From assembly GCA_052387955.1 (NCBI GenBank), contig JBQTIQ010000037.1, positions 28,293 to 92,292 of the forward strand: a stretch of DNA of 64,000 nucleotides, written 5' to 3'. The position numbers and the translations under genes were made by a program. This DNA comes from JBQTIQ01 sp052387955. GTDB lineage: Bacteria; Actinomycetota; Acidimicrobiia; Acidimicrobiales; JACDCH01. This document shows, in pieces, positions 26,771 through 34,876 of the stretch. The notes below the pieces were generated by a model. It had not been told where the DNA came from and made no database searches. It saw only the letters and a program-made list of their open reading frames with translations. Numbering within the stretch: the first letter of the stretch is position 1; every line of letters starts with the position of its first letter.

Positions 26771-28435
26771 CTATTCTTTGTGCTTGATCAAAGATACCTG
26801 CGCCCGCTCGGCGGCGATCGTCTCGGGGCTCAGGGCGGCGCCGGTCTCGACCCGCAGGTGCAGCGGCTCGTCCTTGGCCACGTGGCGGGCGCTCACGTCG
26901 AGGATGCCGTCGGAGCCCATCGAGAAGCTCACGTTGACGGCCGCGCCCCGGCCGTGGCCCGGTGGGATCCCCACGATCGACCCCGAGATGAGGATGTTGT
27001 TGTCCTCGGGGCGGGCCGACTCGTCGCTGCCGCCCTGCTCGAAAACCTGCAGCAACACCTCGGTCTGGTTGTCGGCAACGGTGTAGAAGGTGTCGGTGAC
27101 GACCAGCGGCAACCGGTCGTTGCGGTGGGTGAGGAACGAGGCGACCATCTCGGGGCCCTGGTCCTTCTGGACGATCAGCCCGAAGCCGCGGGAGCAGACG
27201 TTCTGCACCTCGGTCTCGACCAGGTCCGAGACCGCTTCGGTGGGCATGCCGTAGGCCGCCGCCGCGTCGCCCACCACCTTCTCGAGGTCGACGCCCTGGG
27301 CCTGGTCGATGGACTGGCCCGCTTCGAGCTTCCCCTGGGCCACCAGGTCGTCGATGATGACCTGCTCGATCTCCTTCTTCTGACCGTAGAGGGCGGCACC
27401 CTTGGCCACCGCCAGGTCCGGGTCGGCGAGCTGGGCGTCGAAACCGAACTCGGTGCGGAGCCGTTCGGCCACCGCCGGCATCTTGGACGAGCCGCCCACC
27501 AGCAGCACCTTGTCGATCCGGCTCACACCCCTGGCCTCGGCCGCCTTGAGCACGGCCCGGGTGAGCTCGACGGTGCGGCGCAGCAGCGTCGAGGTCAGTT
27601 GCTCGAAGTCGGCGCGGGTGACGGTGATGTTGGCACGGTGGCCGCCGTGCACGACCAGGACCGACGTCGAGTCGCGCTGCGAGAGCGTCTGCTTGGTCTC
27701 CTCCGCCGCCGAGATCAGGTCCTGGGCGCCGTAGGAGTCGTCGAGGGGGTCCTCGGCCCCGGGGCACTCGGCCAGGAACCGCTCGGCCAGGTGCGTCGCC
27801 AGCCGGTCGTCCCAGTCGGCACCGCCGAGCTCGTGGTCGCCATCGGTGGCCACCACCGCGATGCGCTTGGCCTCGAGCTGGATCACGGTGGTGTCGAACG
27901 TGCCCCCGCCGAGGTCGTACACCAGCACCGTCGCTTCCTCGGCACCGAGGGTGGCGAAGCCGTAGGCGAAGGCGGCGGCGGTGGGCTCGTTGATGATGTC
28001 GACGACGTTGAGGCCGGCGTACTCGCCGGCGAGCTTGGTGTTCTTGCGTTCCTCGTCGCCGAAGTACGCCGGCACGGTGATGACGACGTCGGTGACCTCC
28101 TCGCCGACGTGGCGGGCGGCGTCGGCGGCCAGGGCCTTGAGGATCACCGACGAGATGGCGGGCGCCGACCACTCCTTGCCGTGGACGAGGAAGCGCCATT
28201 CGCTGTCCCCCATGTGCCGCTTGACCAAAGAGGCGACCGTGTCGGGCGTGATCCGGGCCTGGCGCTTGGCCTGCTTGCCCACCACCACCTGGTCGCCGGC
28301 GTCGAAGAGCACCACCGATGCCGTCGTGGGCTCGTTGTCGATGTTGGTCAGCACCTCGGGCCGCCCGTAGGCGTCGATGTGGGAGATGCACGAGTACGTC
28401 GTGCCCAGGTCGATGCCGAAGACCTTGTTGGCCAT
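26771..28435 (-). CDS. Hsp70 (DnaK) family chaperone, Ter-island paralogue
   Basis: The 554-residue protein has the full Hsp70 ATPase domain: FGIDLGTTYSCISHID, VITVPAYFGDEERKNT, NEPTAAAFAYGF, VYDLGGGTFDTTVI and KVLLVGGSSKMP. The beta substrate domain is short (GIPPGHGRGAAVNVSFSM) and the helical lid is almost absent: housekeeping DnaK is near 620-640 residues. GGGGAGGAG precedes the ATG. It follows grpE by 4 bases. The short lid suggests a specialised, not general, chaperone. The C-terminus lies next to the zinc ribbon/FN3 gene, its likely partner. No DnaJ is present in the window. Confidence 0.93.
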   Translation of the reverse strand: MANKVFGIDLGTTYSCISHIDAYGRPEVLTNIDNEPTTASVVLFDAGDQVVVGKQAKRQARITPDTVASLVKRHMGDSEWRFLVHGKEWSAPAISSVILKALAADAARHVGEEVTDVVITVPAYFGDEERKNTKLAGEYAGLNVVDIINEPTAAAFAYGFATLGAEEATVLVYDLGGGTFDTTVIQLEAKRIAVVATDGDHELGGADWDDRLATHLAERFLAECPGAEDPLDDSYGAQDLISAAEETKQTLSQRDSTSVLVVHGGHRANITVTRADFEQLTSTLLRRTVELTRAVLKAAEARGVSRIDKVLLVGGSSKMPAVAERLRTEFGFDAQLADPDLAVAKGAALYGQKKEIEQVIIDDLVAQGKLEAGQSIDQAQGVDLEKVVGDAAAAYGMPTEAVSDLVETEVQNVCSRGFGLIVQKDQGPEMVASFLTHRNDRLPLVVTDTFYTVADNQTEVLLQVFEQGGSDESARPEDNNILISGSIVGIPPGHGRGAAVNVSFSMGSDGILDVSARHVAKDEPLHLRVETGAALSPETIAAERAQVSLIKHKE

Positions 28436-28439
28436 GGTG

Positions 28440-29465
28440 CTACTCCTCCCCGGCCGAGGGGCCGGCCGGCTGTCGGTCGATCGTGCGGAAGACGTCGACG
28501 TCGGCGGGCCGCCACACCCGGCCCTGCTCGCCCCGGAAACCGCAGCGCCGTACCGACGCCACCGTGCCGTCGAGATGCTCGGGCGTCTCGACGCGGGCCA
28601 TGCCGTTGTGCACCGTCGGGTCGAAGGGGTCTCCCACTGCCGGCTCGAAAGCCTGTACGCCCCACCGGTCGAGGGCGTCGACGACGAGCTTGCGGACCAG
28701 GCCCAGGTCGAGGGCCGCTTCGGGGGCGCACACCCCTTCGAGGCGCAGCACGTCGTCGTGCAGACGGATGACGTCACGGAGCAGCGGGGCGACCGACCCG
28801 GCCACCTCGCCGGCCCGGAGCCGTTGGTTCTCGCCGTGCAGGGCAACCACATGGTCGACGTTGCGCTGGCCGAGGCGGGCCAGTTCGTCCACGCCGTGCT
28901 CGAGCCGCAGCAGCGATGCCAGCACCGGCGACGGCTCGGGGGCGACGTCCGCCGCCTGGGGCAGGGCGGTCGGCGGCCCCTCGTCGTCGGGGGCGTCGGC
29001 GCCGTCCCCGAAGGCCGGGCCCGGGGCCCGCGCCCCGGCGGCGGCGTGCTCGTCGTCCAGCTCACGGTCGTCCAGCCCCCGGTCGACGGGCTCCTCGTCG
29101 TCCAGCTCCCGGTCGTCCAGCTCTCGGTCGACGGGCTCCTCGCCCAGGGCGCGGACCTCCTCGATGCTGCCGGCCTCACCGGCGTCGGCACCGTCGATGA
29201 CCGGGTCGGTCGCCTCGGGCCGATCGGCCTCATCGGCTGTCGGCGCACCCTCGACGGAGCCGACGTCGTCCGCTTCGGCGCCTGCTCCGACGGCGGGGCC
29301 CGGACCGGGCTCCGCCCTCGACGGATCGGCCGGTCCGACTGGTGCGGGCGACGTCGGTGCCTCGGGCCCCGGCACGACCCGGCCGTTGCCGGCGGCCTGG
29401 GACGTCCGTGCTGGTGACTGGCCCCCCGGGGGGAGGGCCGGCTCGCCGCCTTCCGGTTCGGCCAT
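28440..29465 (-). CDS. grpE: GrpE-like nucleotide exchange factor with long acidic N-terminus
   Basis: The C-terminal about 140 residues match GrpE: a long helix (RLHDDVLRLEGVCAPEAA) and the beta wing PFDPTVHNGMARVETPEHLDGTV...RRCGFRGEQGRVWRPADV. The N-terminal about 200 residues are disordered, acidic and proline-rich, with an internal repeat of EPVDRELDDRELDDE type units. GrpE drives ADP release from Hsp70; this copy should serve the adjacent Hsp70. The ATG is preceded exactly six bases upstream by a TACAGT box, suggesting a leaderless transcript. Housekeeping GrpE is about 170-230 residues, so this 341-residue form is long. Confidence 0.82.
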   Translation of the reverse strand: MAEPEGGEPALPPGGQSPARTSQAAGNGRVVPGPEAPTSPAPVGPADPSRAEPGPGPAVGAGAEADDVGSVEGAPTADEADRPEATDPVIDGADAGEAGSIEEVRALGEEPVDRELDDRELDDEEPVDRGLDDRELDDEHAAAGARAPGPAFGDGADAPDDEGPPTALPQAADVAPEPSPVLASLLRLEHGVDELARLGQRNVDHVVALHGENQRLRAGEVAGSVAPLLRDVIRLHDDVLRLEGVCAPEAALDLGLVRKLVVDALDRWGVQAFEPAVGDPFDPTVHNGMARVETPEHLDGTVASVRRCGFRGEQGRVWRPADVDVFRTIDRQPAGPSAGEE

Positions 29466-29471
29466 CGGGCC

Positions 29472-29477
29472 ACTGTA
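29472..29477 (-). promoter_or_regulatory. candidate leaderless -10 box for grpE-hsp70 operon
   Basis: TACAGT with a 6-base spacer to the ATG, the layout of actinobacterial leaderless promoters. No -35 box and no HAIR or CIRCE-type operator was seen. Confidence 0.5.
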
Positions 29478-29525
29478 GGCCCCACCCGGCGCCGTCGGGA
29501 GGCGTGTGCTATGACTCGTGGGATC

Positions 29526-29612
29526 CGTGGGACTGCGCCCCACACCCATCGCCGCCGAGCGAGCTGGCGCTCGCGCCGTCGGCCTGAAGCGCTCGCTACG
29601 CTCGGGTTTCAG
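29526..29612. repeat. family A hairpin repeat
   Basis: GTGGGACTGCGCCCCAC hairpin (one mismatch), then GCGAGCTGGCGCTCGC (a perfect 6-bp stem) and the GAAGCGCTCGC arm with an imperfect third hairpin. Near-identical in layout to 55965-56051. It separates the grpE operon promoter from the divergent terD. Confidence 0.85.
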
Positions 29613-29675
29613 TAGGTCGTCGAACGGCCCGGGGCAACGTCGTCACCGGGCCACCAGAAAGGTGGTAGTCGGGCC

Positions 29676-30251
29676 ATGGCGGTTTCTCTCAGCAAGGGTG
29701 GCAACGTCTCGCTGTCCAAGGAGGCCCCTGGCCTCACCAAGATCCTGATCGGCCTGGGGTGGGACGCCCGGGCCACCGATGGGGCCGACTTCGACCTCGA
29801 CGGCAGCGTGTTCCTGGTCAAGACCGACGGCAAGGTCCGCTCCGATGCCGATTTCATCTTCTACAACAACCTGAAGTCGACCGACGGTTCGGTCGAGCAC
29901 ACCGGCGACAACCGCACCGGTGAGGGCGAAGGCGACGACGAGGCCGTCAAGGTGAACCTCGCCGGCGTGCCCGGCGACGTCGACAAGATCGTGGTCGGCG
30001 TCACCATCGACCAGGCCGATGCCCGTAGCCAGAGCTTCGGCCAGGTCTCCAACGCCTTCATCCGGGTCGTGAACGACGACAACGGCACCGAGCTCGCCCG
30101 CTACGACCTGTCCGAGGACGCCTCCACCGAGACCGCCATGGTCTTCGGCGAGGTCTACCGCAACGGCGAGGAGTGGAAGTTCCGGGCCGTGGGCCAGGGC
30201 TTCGCCGGCGGTCTCGGCCCCTTGGCCCAGAGCTACGGCGTCAACGTCTGA
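29676..30251 (+). CDS. terD: TerD family calcium-binding stress protein
   Basis: The 191-residue canonical TerD carries MAVSLSKGGNVSLSKEAPGL, DFDLDGSVFLV and the acidic Ca2+ loop DNRTGEGEGDDE, all intact. It is a close paralogue of the TerD at 22959 in inverted orientation; differences cluster in surface loops (for example DQADARS). GAAAGGTGG precedes the ATG. It is followed after 31 bases by a TerZ-like gene, a probable two-gene operon. Confidence 0.96.
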   Translation: MAVSLSKGGNVSLSKEAPGLTKILIGLGWDARATDGADFDLDGSVFLVKTDGKVRSDADFIFYNNLKSTDGSVEHTGDNRTGEGEGDDEAVKVNLAGVPGDVDKIVVGVTIDQADARSQSFGQVSNAFIRVVNDDNGTELARYDLSEDASTETAMVFGEVYRNGEEWKFRAVGQGFAGGLGPLAQSYGVNV

Positions 30252-30282
30252 TGGAAGTGTCCCCGGGGCCGGGGCAGAGCTG

Positions 30283-30849
30283 ATGTCGGTATCCCTGTCG
30301 AAGGGGCAGACCGTCTCCCTGGCCAAGGGAGACGGCTCCAGCCTTCGGCGGATCCATATGGGGCTGGGCTGGGACGCGGCGAAGGGCCGCTTCGGGAGAG
30401 CCAAGGCCATCGACCTCGACGCGTCGTGCATGGTCTTCGACGGTTCCGGCACCTTGGTCGACCAGGTGTGGTTCAAGCAGCTGACGTCGAAGGACGGCAG
30501 CATCCACCACACCGGCGACAACCGCACCGGGCGAGGCGAGGGCGACGACGAGTCGATCACCGTCGACCTCGAGCGGGTGCCGGCCAACGCCACCACCCTG
30601 GTGTTCGTGGTGAACAGTTTCACCGGGCAGGACTTCTCCAAGATCGAGAACGCTTCGTGCCGGCTCGTCGACCTCGACACCGACGAGGAGATCGCCAAGT
30701 TCGACCTCACCGGCTCGGGCACCCACACCGCCCAGGTGATGGCCAAGGTCTCCCGCAAGACCGGGAGCTGGGCCATGACCGCCATCGGCGAGCCCTGTTC
30801 GGGCCGCACCTTCCAGGACCTCCTGCCGGCAACCACGCCGCACCTGTAG
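30283..30849 (+). CDS. TerD-superfamily protein, TerZ-like
   Basis: The 188-residue protein keeps the TerD core (MSVSLSKGQTVSLAKGDG, IDLDASCMVF, DNRTGRGEGDDE) but differs in the second half, where the WKFRAVGQGF motif is replaced by SWAMTAIGEPCSGRTFQDLLP, as in TerZ/TerX proteins. The Ca2+ loop is intact. The TAG stop is followed in the same frame by about 57 codons of gene-like sequence (see the following gap). The function is inferred only from the family. Confidence 0.88.
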   Translation: MSVSLSKGQTVSLAKGDGSSLRRIHMGLGWDAAKGRFGRAKAIDLDASCMVFDGSGTLVDQVWFKQLTSKDGSIHHTGDNRTGRGEGDDESITVDLERVPANATTLVFVVNSFTGQDFSKIENASCRLVDLDTDEEIAKFDLTGSGTHTAQVMAKVSRKTGSWAMTAIGEPCSGRTFQDLLPATTPHL

Positions 30850-31096
30850 GCGCGCTCGGCTCCCGGACCATCGGGTGCCGAGGGCGCCAGCGCCCAGAGG
30901 TGGCCCTCCGACGGCAGCGACGCGGACCTCTACCGCGACGCGACCGCCGAGGCCCAGGCATCTGTCGACTCGGCCCTTGGCGAGAAGCTGGGCCCTGAGA
31001 TCGCCGAGGTGCTCCGCGAGGACTGGAGGTTTCTTCGATCGGCGTCGAGATCGACGGCGCCGCGGCTGAGCCGACGCCGCCGGGCGATGGGTTTCA
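30850..31096. other. intergenic, with a gene-like frame after the TerZ-like stop
   Basis: No gene could be called. In frame with the preceding TAG, codons 30850-31020 read as a helical sequence (LYRDATAEAQASVDSALGEKL, then GPEIAEVLREDWRFLR) with native-like codon use, before degenerating to Arg/Ser-rich text. It may be a relic of a C-terminal extension. Confidence 0.4.
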
Positions 31097-32158
31097 TCAC
31101 GCCGCCGGGCGGCCGTCGATCCAGTGCAGGCGGTAGCCGAAGGCTTCGGCGGCGCGCTGGGGTGAGCCCCGGAAGGTCTCCATCTCCGAGCGCAGCACGA
31201 GCTCGCCGGCCACGTTGTAGACGGTGATCAGGGCGCTGGCGCCCCGCGACGATCGGCCAGTCACGGGGACCTCGAGGCGCGCTCCTCCGTGGGTGGTGAC
31301 GACGATCAGCCCGGACCAGTCGATCGAGGCCCCCGACGGCGAGAAGCCGTACAGCAGTGCCCGGCGCAGCGCCGGGACCTGGCGCAGGTCCATGGTGACG
31401 GTCTGGCCGTCGGGATTTACCTTCGTGCGCACCAGGGGCAGGTGGCCGGCGACCGGCGCGGCGACGTCGCCTTCGTGGGGCTGGAGCACGGCTTCGGCCC
31501 CGGTGCGCACTTGGTACATGCAGCCGAGCGCCAGGTCGCCAGCCGTGGACGGGCGCACCAGGGTGAAGCTGAGCGCACCGATGCCGGACTGGGCACGGCT
31601 CAAGGTGATGGTCGGCGTGGCCCGGTCGAGGCGGGCGACGGCGCCGTTGGCCACCCGGCGGGCACGGCGGACGGGCGGCGGCCGGCGGGAGCCAGCGCGG
31701 CCCGGTACCGACGGGACCGGAGCCGGCGCGGCGGTGGCGCCCAGATCGAGCGACGTGTCAGGCGGTCGGGCTCCAGCGGTCCGGGCCGCCGGGGCTGACC
31801 GGGACGGCGGTGGCGGCGGGGACGGCGGTGGCGGGGAACTGGGTCGAGCCGACGGGCCCGGTGGGGGCGCCGGCGCCGGGCTCGGTCGAGCCGCCCCGGA
31901 CGGCACGGGTCGCGGCGGCGCCGGGCTTGGCCGGGACGGTGCCGGTTGTGGCGGCGCCGGCGGGTTCGAACGGGGCCGGGCCAGCACCACCGGCGTCGGC
32001 GGGGGCGGCGGCGGTTTCGGCCGCGACGGCGCCGACGGCGCGGTGGGCACCGAGGCTGGCGGCGCCGCGACCGTCGGCCGCTTGGGCCGACGGCGGTGGC
32101 GCAGGTAGGGCAGATCGGTGCGGCGGGGCGCGAAGCGGGGATCGGGAACCGGGGTCAC
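31097..32158 (-). CDS. TerA-like domain protein with long proline-rich N-terminus
   Basis: The 353-residue protein has a basic N-terminus (FAPRRTDLPYLRHRRRPKRP), a proline-rich disordered stretch of about 130 residues (repeats of PSPAPPRP type), and a C-terminal domain from about 175 like that of TerA: LALGCMYQVRTGAEAVLQPHEGD and LIVVTTHGGARLEVPV. No signal peptide. The GTG start overlaps the TGA of the TerD at 32155 (GTGA). The proline-rich tract suggests a flexible tether or protein-interaction arm. Confidence 0.82.
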   Translation of the reverse strand: MTPVPDPRFAPRRTDLPYLRHRRRPKRPTVAAPPASVPTAPSAPSRPKPPPPPPTPVVLARPRSNPPAPPQPAPSRPSPAPPRPVPSGAARPSPAPAPPPGPSARPSSPPPPSPPPPPSRSAPAARTAGARPPDTSLDLGATAAPAPVPSVPGRAGSRRPPPVRRARRVANGAVARLDRATPTITLSRAQSGIGALSFTLVRPSTAGDLALGCMYQVRTGAEAVLQPHEGDVAAPVAGHLPLVRTKVNPDGQTVTMDLRQVPALRRALLYGFSPSGASIDWSGLIVVTTHGGARLEVPVTGRSSRGASALITVYNVAGELVLRSEMETFRGSPQRAAEAFGYRLHWIDGRPAA

Positions 32159-32721
32159 AGGACGATGCCGTAGGTCTGGGCCACGTCGCCGACGCCGCCG
32201 GAGTACCCCTGGCCGATGACCCTGAACTTCCAGCCGCCGTCGTGGCGGTAGAGCTCCCCGAGCACCACCGCGGTCTCGGCCGAGAGGTTGGTGGCCAGCT
32301 CCTCGGAACGCACGAGCTCGGCGTTGCCGTCGAGGTTCAGGACTCGTACCCGGCAGCTCTTGAGCTGTCCCAACGTGCGCTTGGCGGTACTCCCCTCGTT
32401 GATATAGATCACGACCACGACCCGGTCGACGGCCGGGGGGACGGCGTGCAGGTCGACCTCGATCTGCTCGTCGTCTTCGCCGGCCCACTCCTCGAGCTGC
32501 GCCACCGAGGCGTCCGGGCTGGCGAGCTGGTTGAAGAACACGAAGTGCTGTTCGGAGAGCACCTTGCCGTCGGCGCCGCAGAGCATGGCCGCGGCGACCA
32601 GGTTGCGGCCCAGCGCCGGGTCGGTGCCGGCGTCCCAACGGACCCCGAGGACGACACCGGCCAGGCCCGGCACCTCCCTGGTGAGCGCGACGTTCGCCCC
32701 CCGCCTGAGCGGCGGCGCCAT
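32155..32721 (-). CDS. TerD family protein, divergent
   Basis: The 188-residue protein keeps the TerD frame (APPLRRGANVALTREVPGL, WKFRVIGQGYSGGV) but the Ca2+ loop reads EEWAGEDDEQIEVD instead of DNRTGEGEGDDE, so Ca2+ binding is doubtful. GGGAGGGG precedes the ATG. It is first in a two-gene operon with the TerA-like gene. Confidence 0.9.
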   Translation of the reverse strand: MAPPLRRGANVALTREVPGLAGVVLGVRWDAGTDPALGRNLVAAAMLCGADGKVLSEQHFVFFNQLASPDASVAQLEEWAGEDDEQIEVDLHAVPPAVDRVVVVIYINEGSTAKRTLGQLKSCRVRVLNLDGNAELVRSEELATNLSAETAVVLGELYRHDGGWKFRVIGQGYSGGVGDVAQTYGIVL

Positions 32722-33037
32722 CAGGCCCCTCCCCGCCGCACAGGTCCGCCGGTCCAGGGACGGCGCGCCGGCTCCCCCCGCGGACTGGTAGTCGGCGCGA
32801 GCGAGGTAGCGGGGGGTGCGGGGGGCAGAGGCTCCGCCGGAGCCCCCCGCCTGGCGATCGATCCCACTTGCTTGGTCGATCGCCGGCAAGGCATTCGAGC
32901 CGGCCGTAGGCCGGCGCCATCAAACTCGCATGAACGGAGCGAGCGAAGCGATCGATGCAGTTGTGCGAGTGCCCACAGACCTACACCCCGATGAGCCGGC
33001 ACGAGCGGAACTGCGTCGACCAGAGTGAGGGCGACCG
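32722..33037. other. intergenic, hairpin and repeat C1
   Basis: A 316-base gap. It holds a 33-base hairpin at 32818-32850 (GCGGGGGGC arms around an inner GGCTCC-GCC-GGAGCC stem) and the family C repeat at 32961-33030. No convincing coding frame was seen. Confidence 0.6.
32961..33030. repeat. family C repeat, copy 1
   Basis: The words TGCCCACAG, GAGCCGGC, CGAGCGGAACTGC, CGACCAG and AGTGAGG occur in the same order and spacing as in 40975-41046. Both copies lie between genes on the minus side. Confidence 0.55.
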
Positions 33038-33553
33038 TCAAAGGTCGAGGTCCGTCTCGGCGAACTTGGCGTCGAGGAAGCGGCCCTGGGCGAACAGGCG
33101 CTGGGCGTCGCCGCTGTAGAGGGCGGACGCCAGCTCGGCCACCCCCTGTTCGAGAAGATCGAGTTGGGCCGACAGCTCCTCGGCCGCGGTCTGGCCCTGC
33201 GGGTTGCGGTGCTCGGCGAGAAAGGCCTCGGGCAGAGCCAGGTAGGCGTCGATCGATGTGGGTAGGTAGTCGTTGATCGTCGACGCCAGGGTCACCATGG
33301 CCAGCGTGTCCAGCGACACCCCCGCCTGCAACCGCTCGTCGGCGTGGTCGAGCAGGGCGACGAGGTGGTCCTCGATGTCCCGCGCCGCCGGTACCGCGCC
33401 GTCAGGGAGACGGCCGGCGGCGGCGTTGACCCTGCGGACCAGCGCCGCGAGGGCGTCGCGCAGGGCCGGGATCTCGGCCGCCGGCGTGACCTCGGGGGCG
33501 GGGGCGGGGGCGGGCGCATCGTCTCGCCACGACCGGAACCAGCGACGGGCCAT
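33038..33553 (-). CDS. hypothetical protein downstream of TelA
   Basis: The 171-residue protein is not recognised as a named domain. It has an acid/proline-rich start (PAPAPAPEVTPAAE) and a helical remainder with ARDIEDHLVALLDHADERL and LPTSIDAYLALPEAFLAEH. Homologous small proteins often lie next to TelA in Ter clusters, which fits its place 27 bases after the TelA stop. No membrane segment. It could be a TelA partner; that is inference. Confidence 0.7.
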   Translation of the reverse strand: MARRWFRSWRDDAPAPAPAPEVTPAAEIPALRDALAALVRRVNAAAGRLPDGAVPAARDIEDHLVALLDHADERLQAGVSLDTLAMVTLASTINDYLPTSIDAYLALPEAFLAEHRNPQGQTAAEELSAQLDLLEQGVAELASALYSGDAQRLFAQGRFLDAKFAETDLDL

Positions 33554-33580
33554 GGGTCGTGGAGGGCCGGCGGCGGCCGG

Positions 33581-34831
33581 TCAGGAACCGGTCGGGCCGC
33601 TGCCGATCTCGTCCCGGTGCGTCCTCTCCAGGTACTGGCGGGACCGCGCGATCTGCTCTTCGAGGGCACCCACGGTGGACGCCATGTTGGACACCGCCTG
33701 GGCCTTGTAGGAGTCGATGGCGTCCATGGTGGCGAACACGTTCTCGAACGCCACCTTGAGGGCGTCGATGCTGACCACCGCTCCGGCGGCCTGCTCGTTG
33801 ATCGCAGTGCCCTGCACCTTGAGCAGCTCCGACGTCGACTGGATCATCGCCGAGGTCGACGTGTTCAACGCCGTGACCTGGTCGAGGACGAGCTGCTGGT
33901 TGGCGAGCGCCTGGGCGACGATGACGGCCGTGCGCAGCGCGCTCACCGTCGTCGTCTGGGCCCGGTCGACACCCTTGATCAGCTCGATGTTGTTCTTGCG
34001 TACGAGGTCGAGGGCCAGGTAACCCTGGGCCGAGACCGCCAGCTGGGTGAGGATGTCCTGTCGGCGTTGGCGGATGGGGAACAGCGCGTCCGACGTCAGC
34101 GTGTTGGCTTCGTCGGCCCGTCCCTGGCCCCCGAGCTCGGCCACCTTGGCGCTCACCGCCGAATCGAGGGCGCCGCCCAGCGTGGCGTACTCGCTCAGCT
34201 TGGCCATGGCCGACCACATGTTGGCCTTCTCGGCCTCGATGGCGCCGTTGTCCTTGCGCAGCTCGTCCTGGCCGCTGGCGAGCGCCTTGATGATGGCGTC
34301 GAGTTGCGACTGGGCCGACTGGTACTTGCCGAAGTAGTTCTTCAGCTTGTCGCCGCCGGGGAGGAACTTGAGGATCTTCTTGGCCCCGGTGAGGTCGGCC
34401 CGGGCGGGGTCGAGCTCGGTGACGGTCTCGCGCAGCTCGGTCAGCGTCTTGGCCACCTTGGCGGTGGGGTCGCCGCCGCTGCCCTTGGCGCCGGCCAGGG
34501 CGCTGGCCGGCCGTTCCAGCATCCGGTTCGACACGCTGGCGCTGGCCCGGATCTCGCTGTCGCCCATCGTGGCGATGGCGTCGATCTTCTTGGTGAACTC
34601 CGGGGAGCGCACGTCGAGGAGGGCGAGCTCGGCGGCGAAGGCGGCCGCCCTCTCGTCGAGCTTGGCCCGGACCGCGTCGTCGAGGGGCAGCATCCCGGCC
34701 GCCTGTTCCTCGCCCACCACCGGGACGGGCGCCGGCGGCACCAGGGCCAGATCGGTGCCGGGCGCCGACGGTGTGGCCGCCGCCGCCGACCTGCTCGGCT
34801 CCGACGATGCGTTCAGGTCCAGTTCTGACAC
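33581..34831 (-). CDS. telA: toxic anion resistance protein TelA
   Basis: The 416-residue helical protein matches TelA/KlaA: FLPGGDKLKNYFGKYQSAQSQ, NAMWSAMAK-like EKANMWSAMAKLSEYATLG, LFPIRQRRQDILTQLAVSAQGYLALDLVRKNN, and a coiled-coil C-terminus (NMASTVGALEEQIARSR). It contributes to tellurite and cell-envelope stress tolerance by an unknown mechanism. The GTG start follows AAGGAAGAGG. It is first of a two-gene operon with the 33038 gene and closes the Ter island on the right. Confidence 0.95.
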   Translation of the reverse strand: MSELDLNASSEPSRSAAAATPSAPGTDLALVPPAPVPVVGEEQAAGMLPLDDAVRAKLDERAAAFAAELALLDVRSPEFTKKIDAIATMGDSEIRASASVSNRMLERPASALAGAKGSGGDPTAKVAKTLTELRETVTELDPARADLTGAKKILKFLPGGDKLKNYFGKYQSAQSQLDAIIKALASGQDELRKDNGAIEAEKANMWSAMAKLSEYATLGGALDSAVSAKVAELGGQGRADEANTLTSDALFPIRQRRQDILTQLAVSAQGYLALDLVRKNNIELIKGVDRAQTTTVSALRTAVIVAQALANQQLVLDQVTALNTSTSAMIQSTSELLKVQGTAINEQAAGAVVSIDALKVAFENVFATMDAIDSYKAQAVSNMASTVGALEEQIARSRQYLERTHRDEIGSGPTGS

Positions 34832-34876
34832 AGCCTCTTCCTTGCTCAGTTCCCTGTTCCGAGCCCGCCCGCGAGG

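Noticed and set aside
24768..28391. 1207-codon minus-strand frame overlapping Hsp70 and the zinc ribbon gene
   Set aside because: Arg/Gly/Pro-rich shadow; both real genes have intact motifs in another frame.
26771..29545. Single 924-codon frame running from upstream of grpE into Hsp70
   Set aside because: Everything before 28435 is a Pro/Arg-rich shadow of grpE; Hsp70 starts at MANKVFGIDLGTTY with a Shine-Dalgarno.
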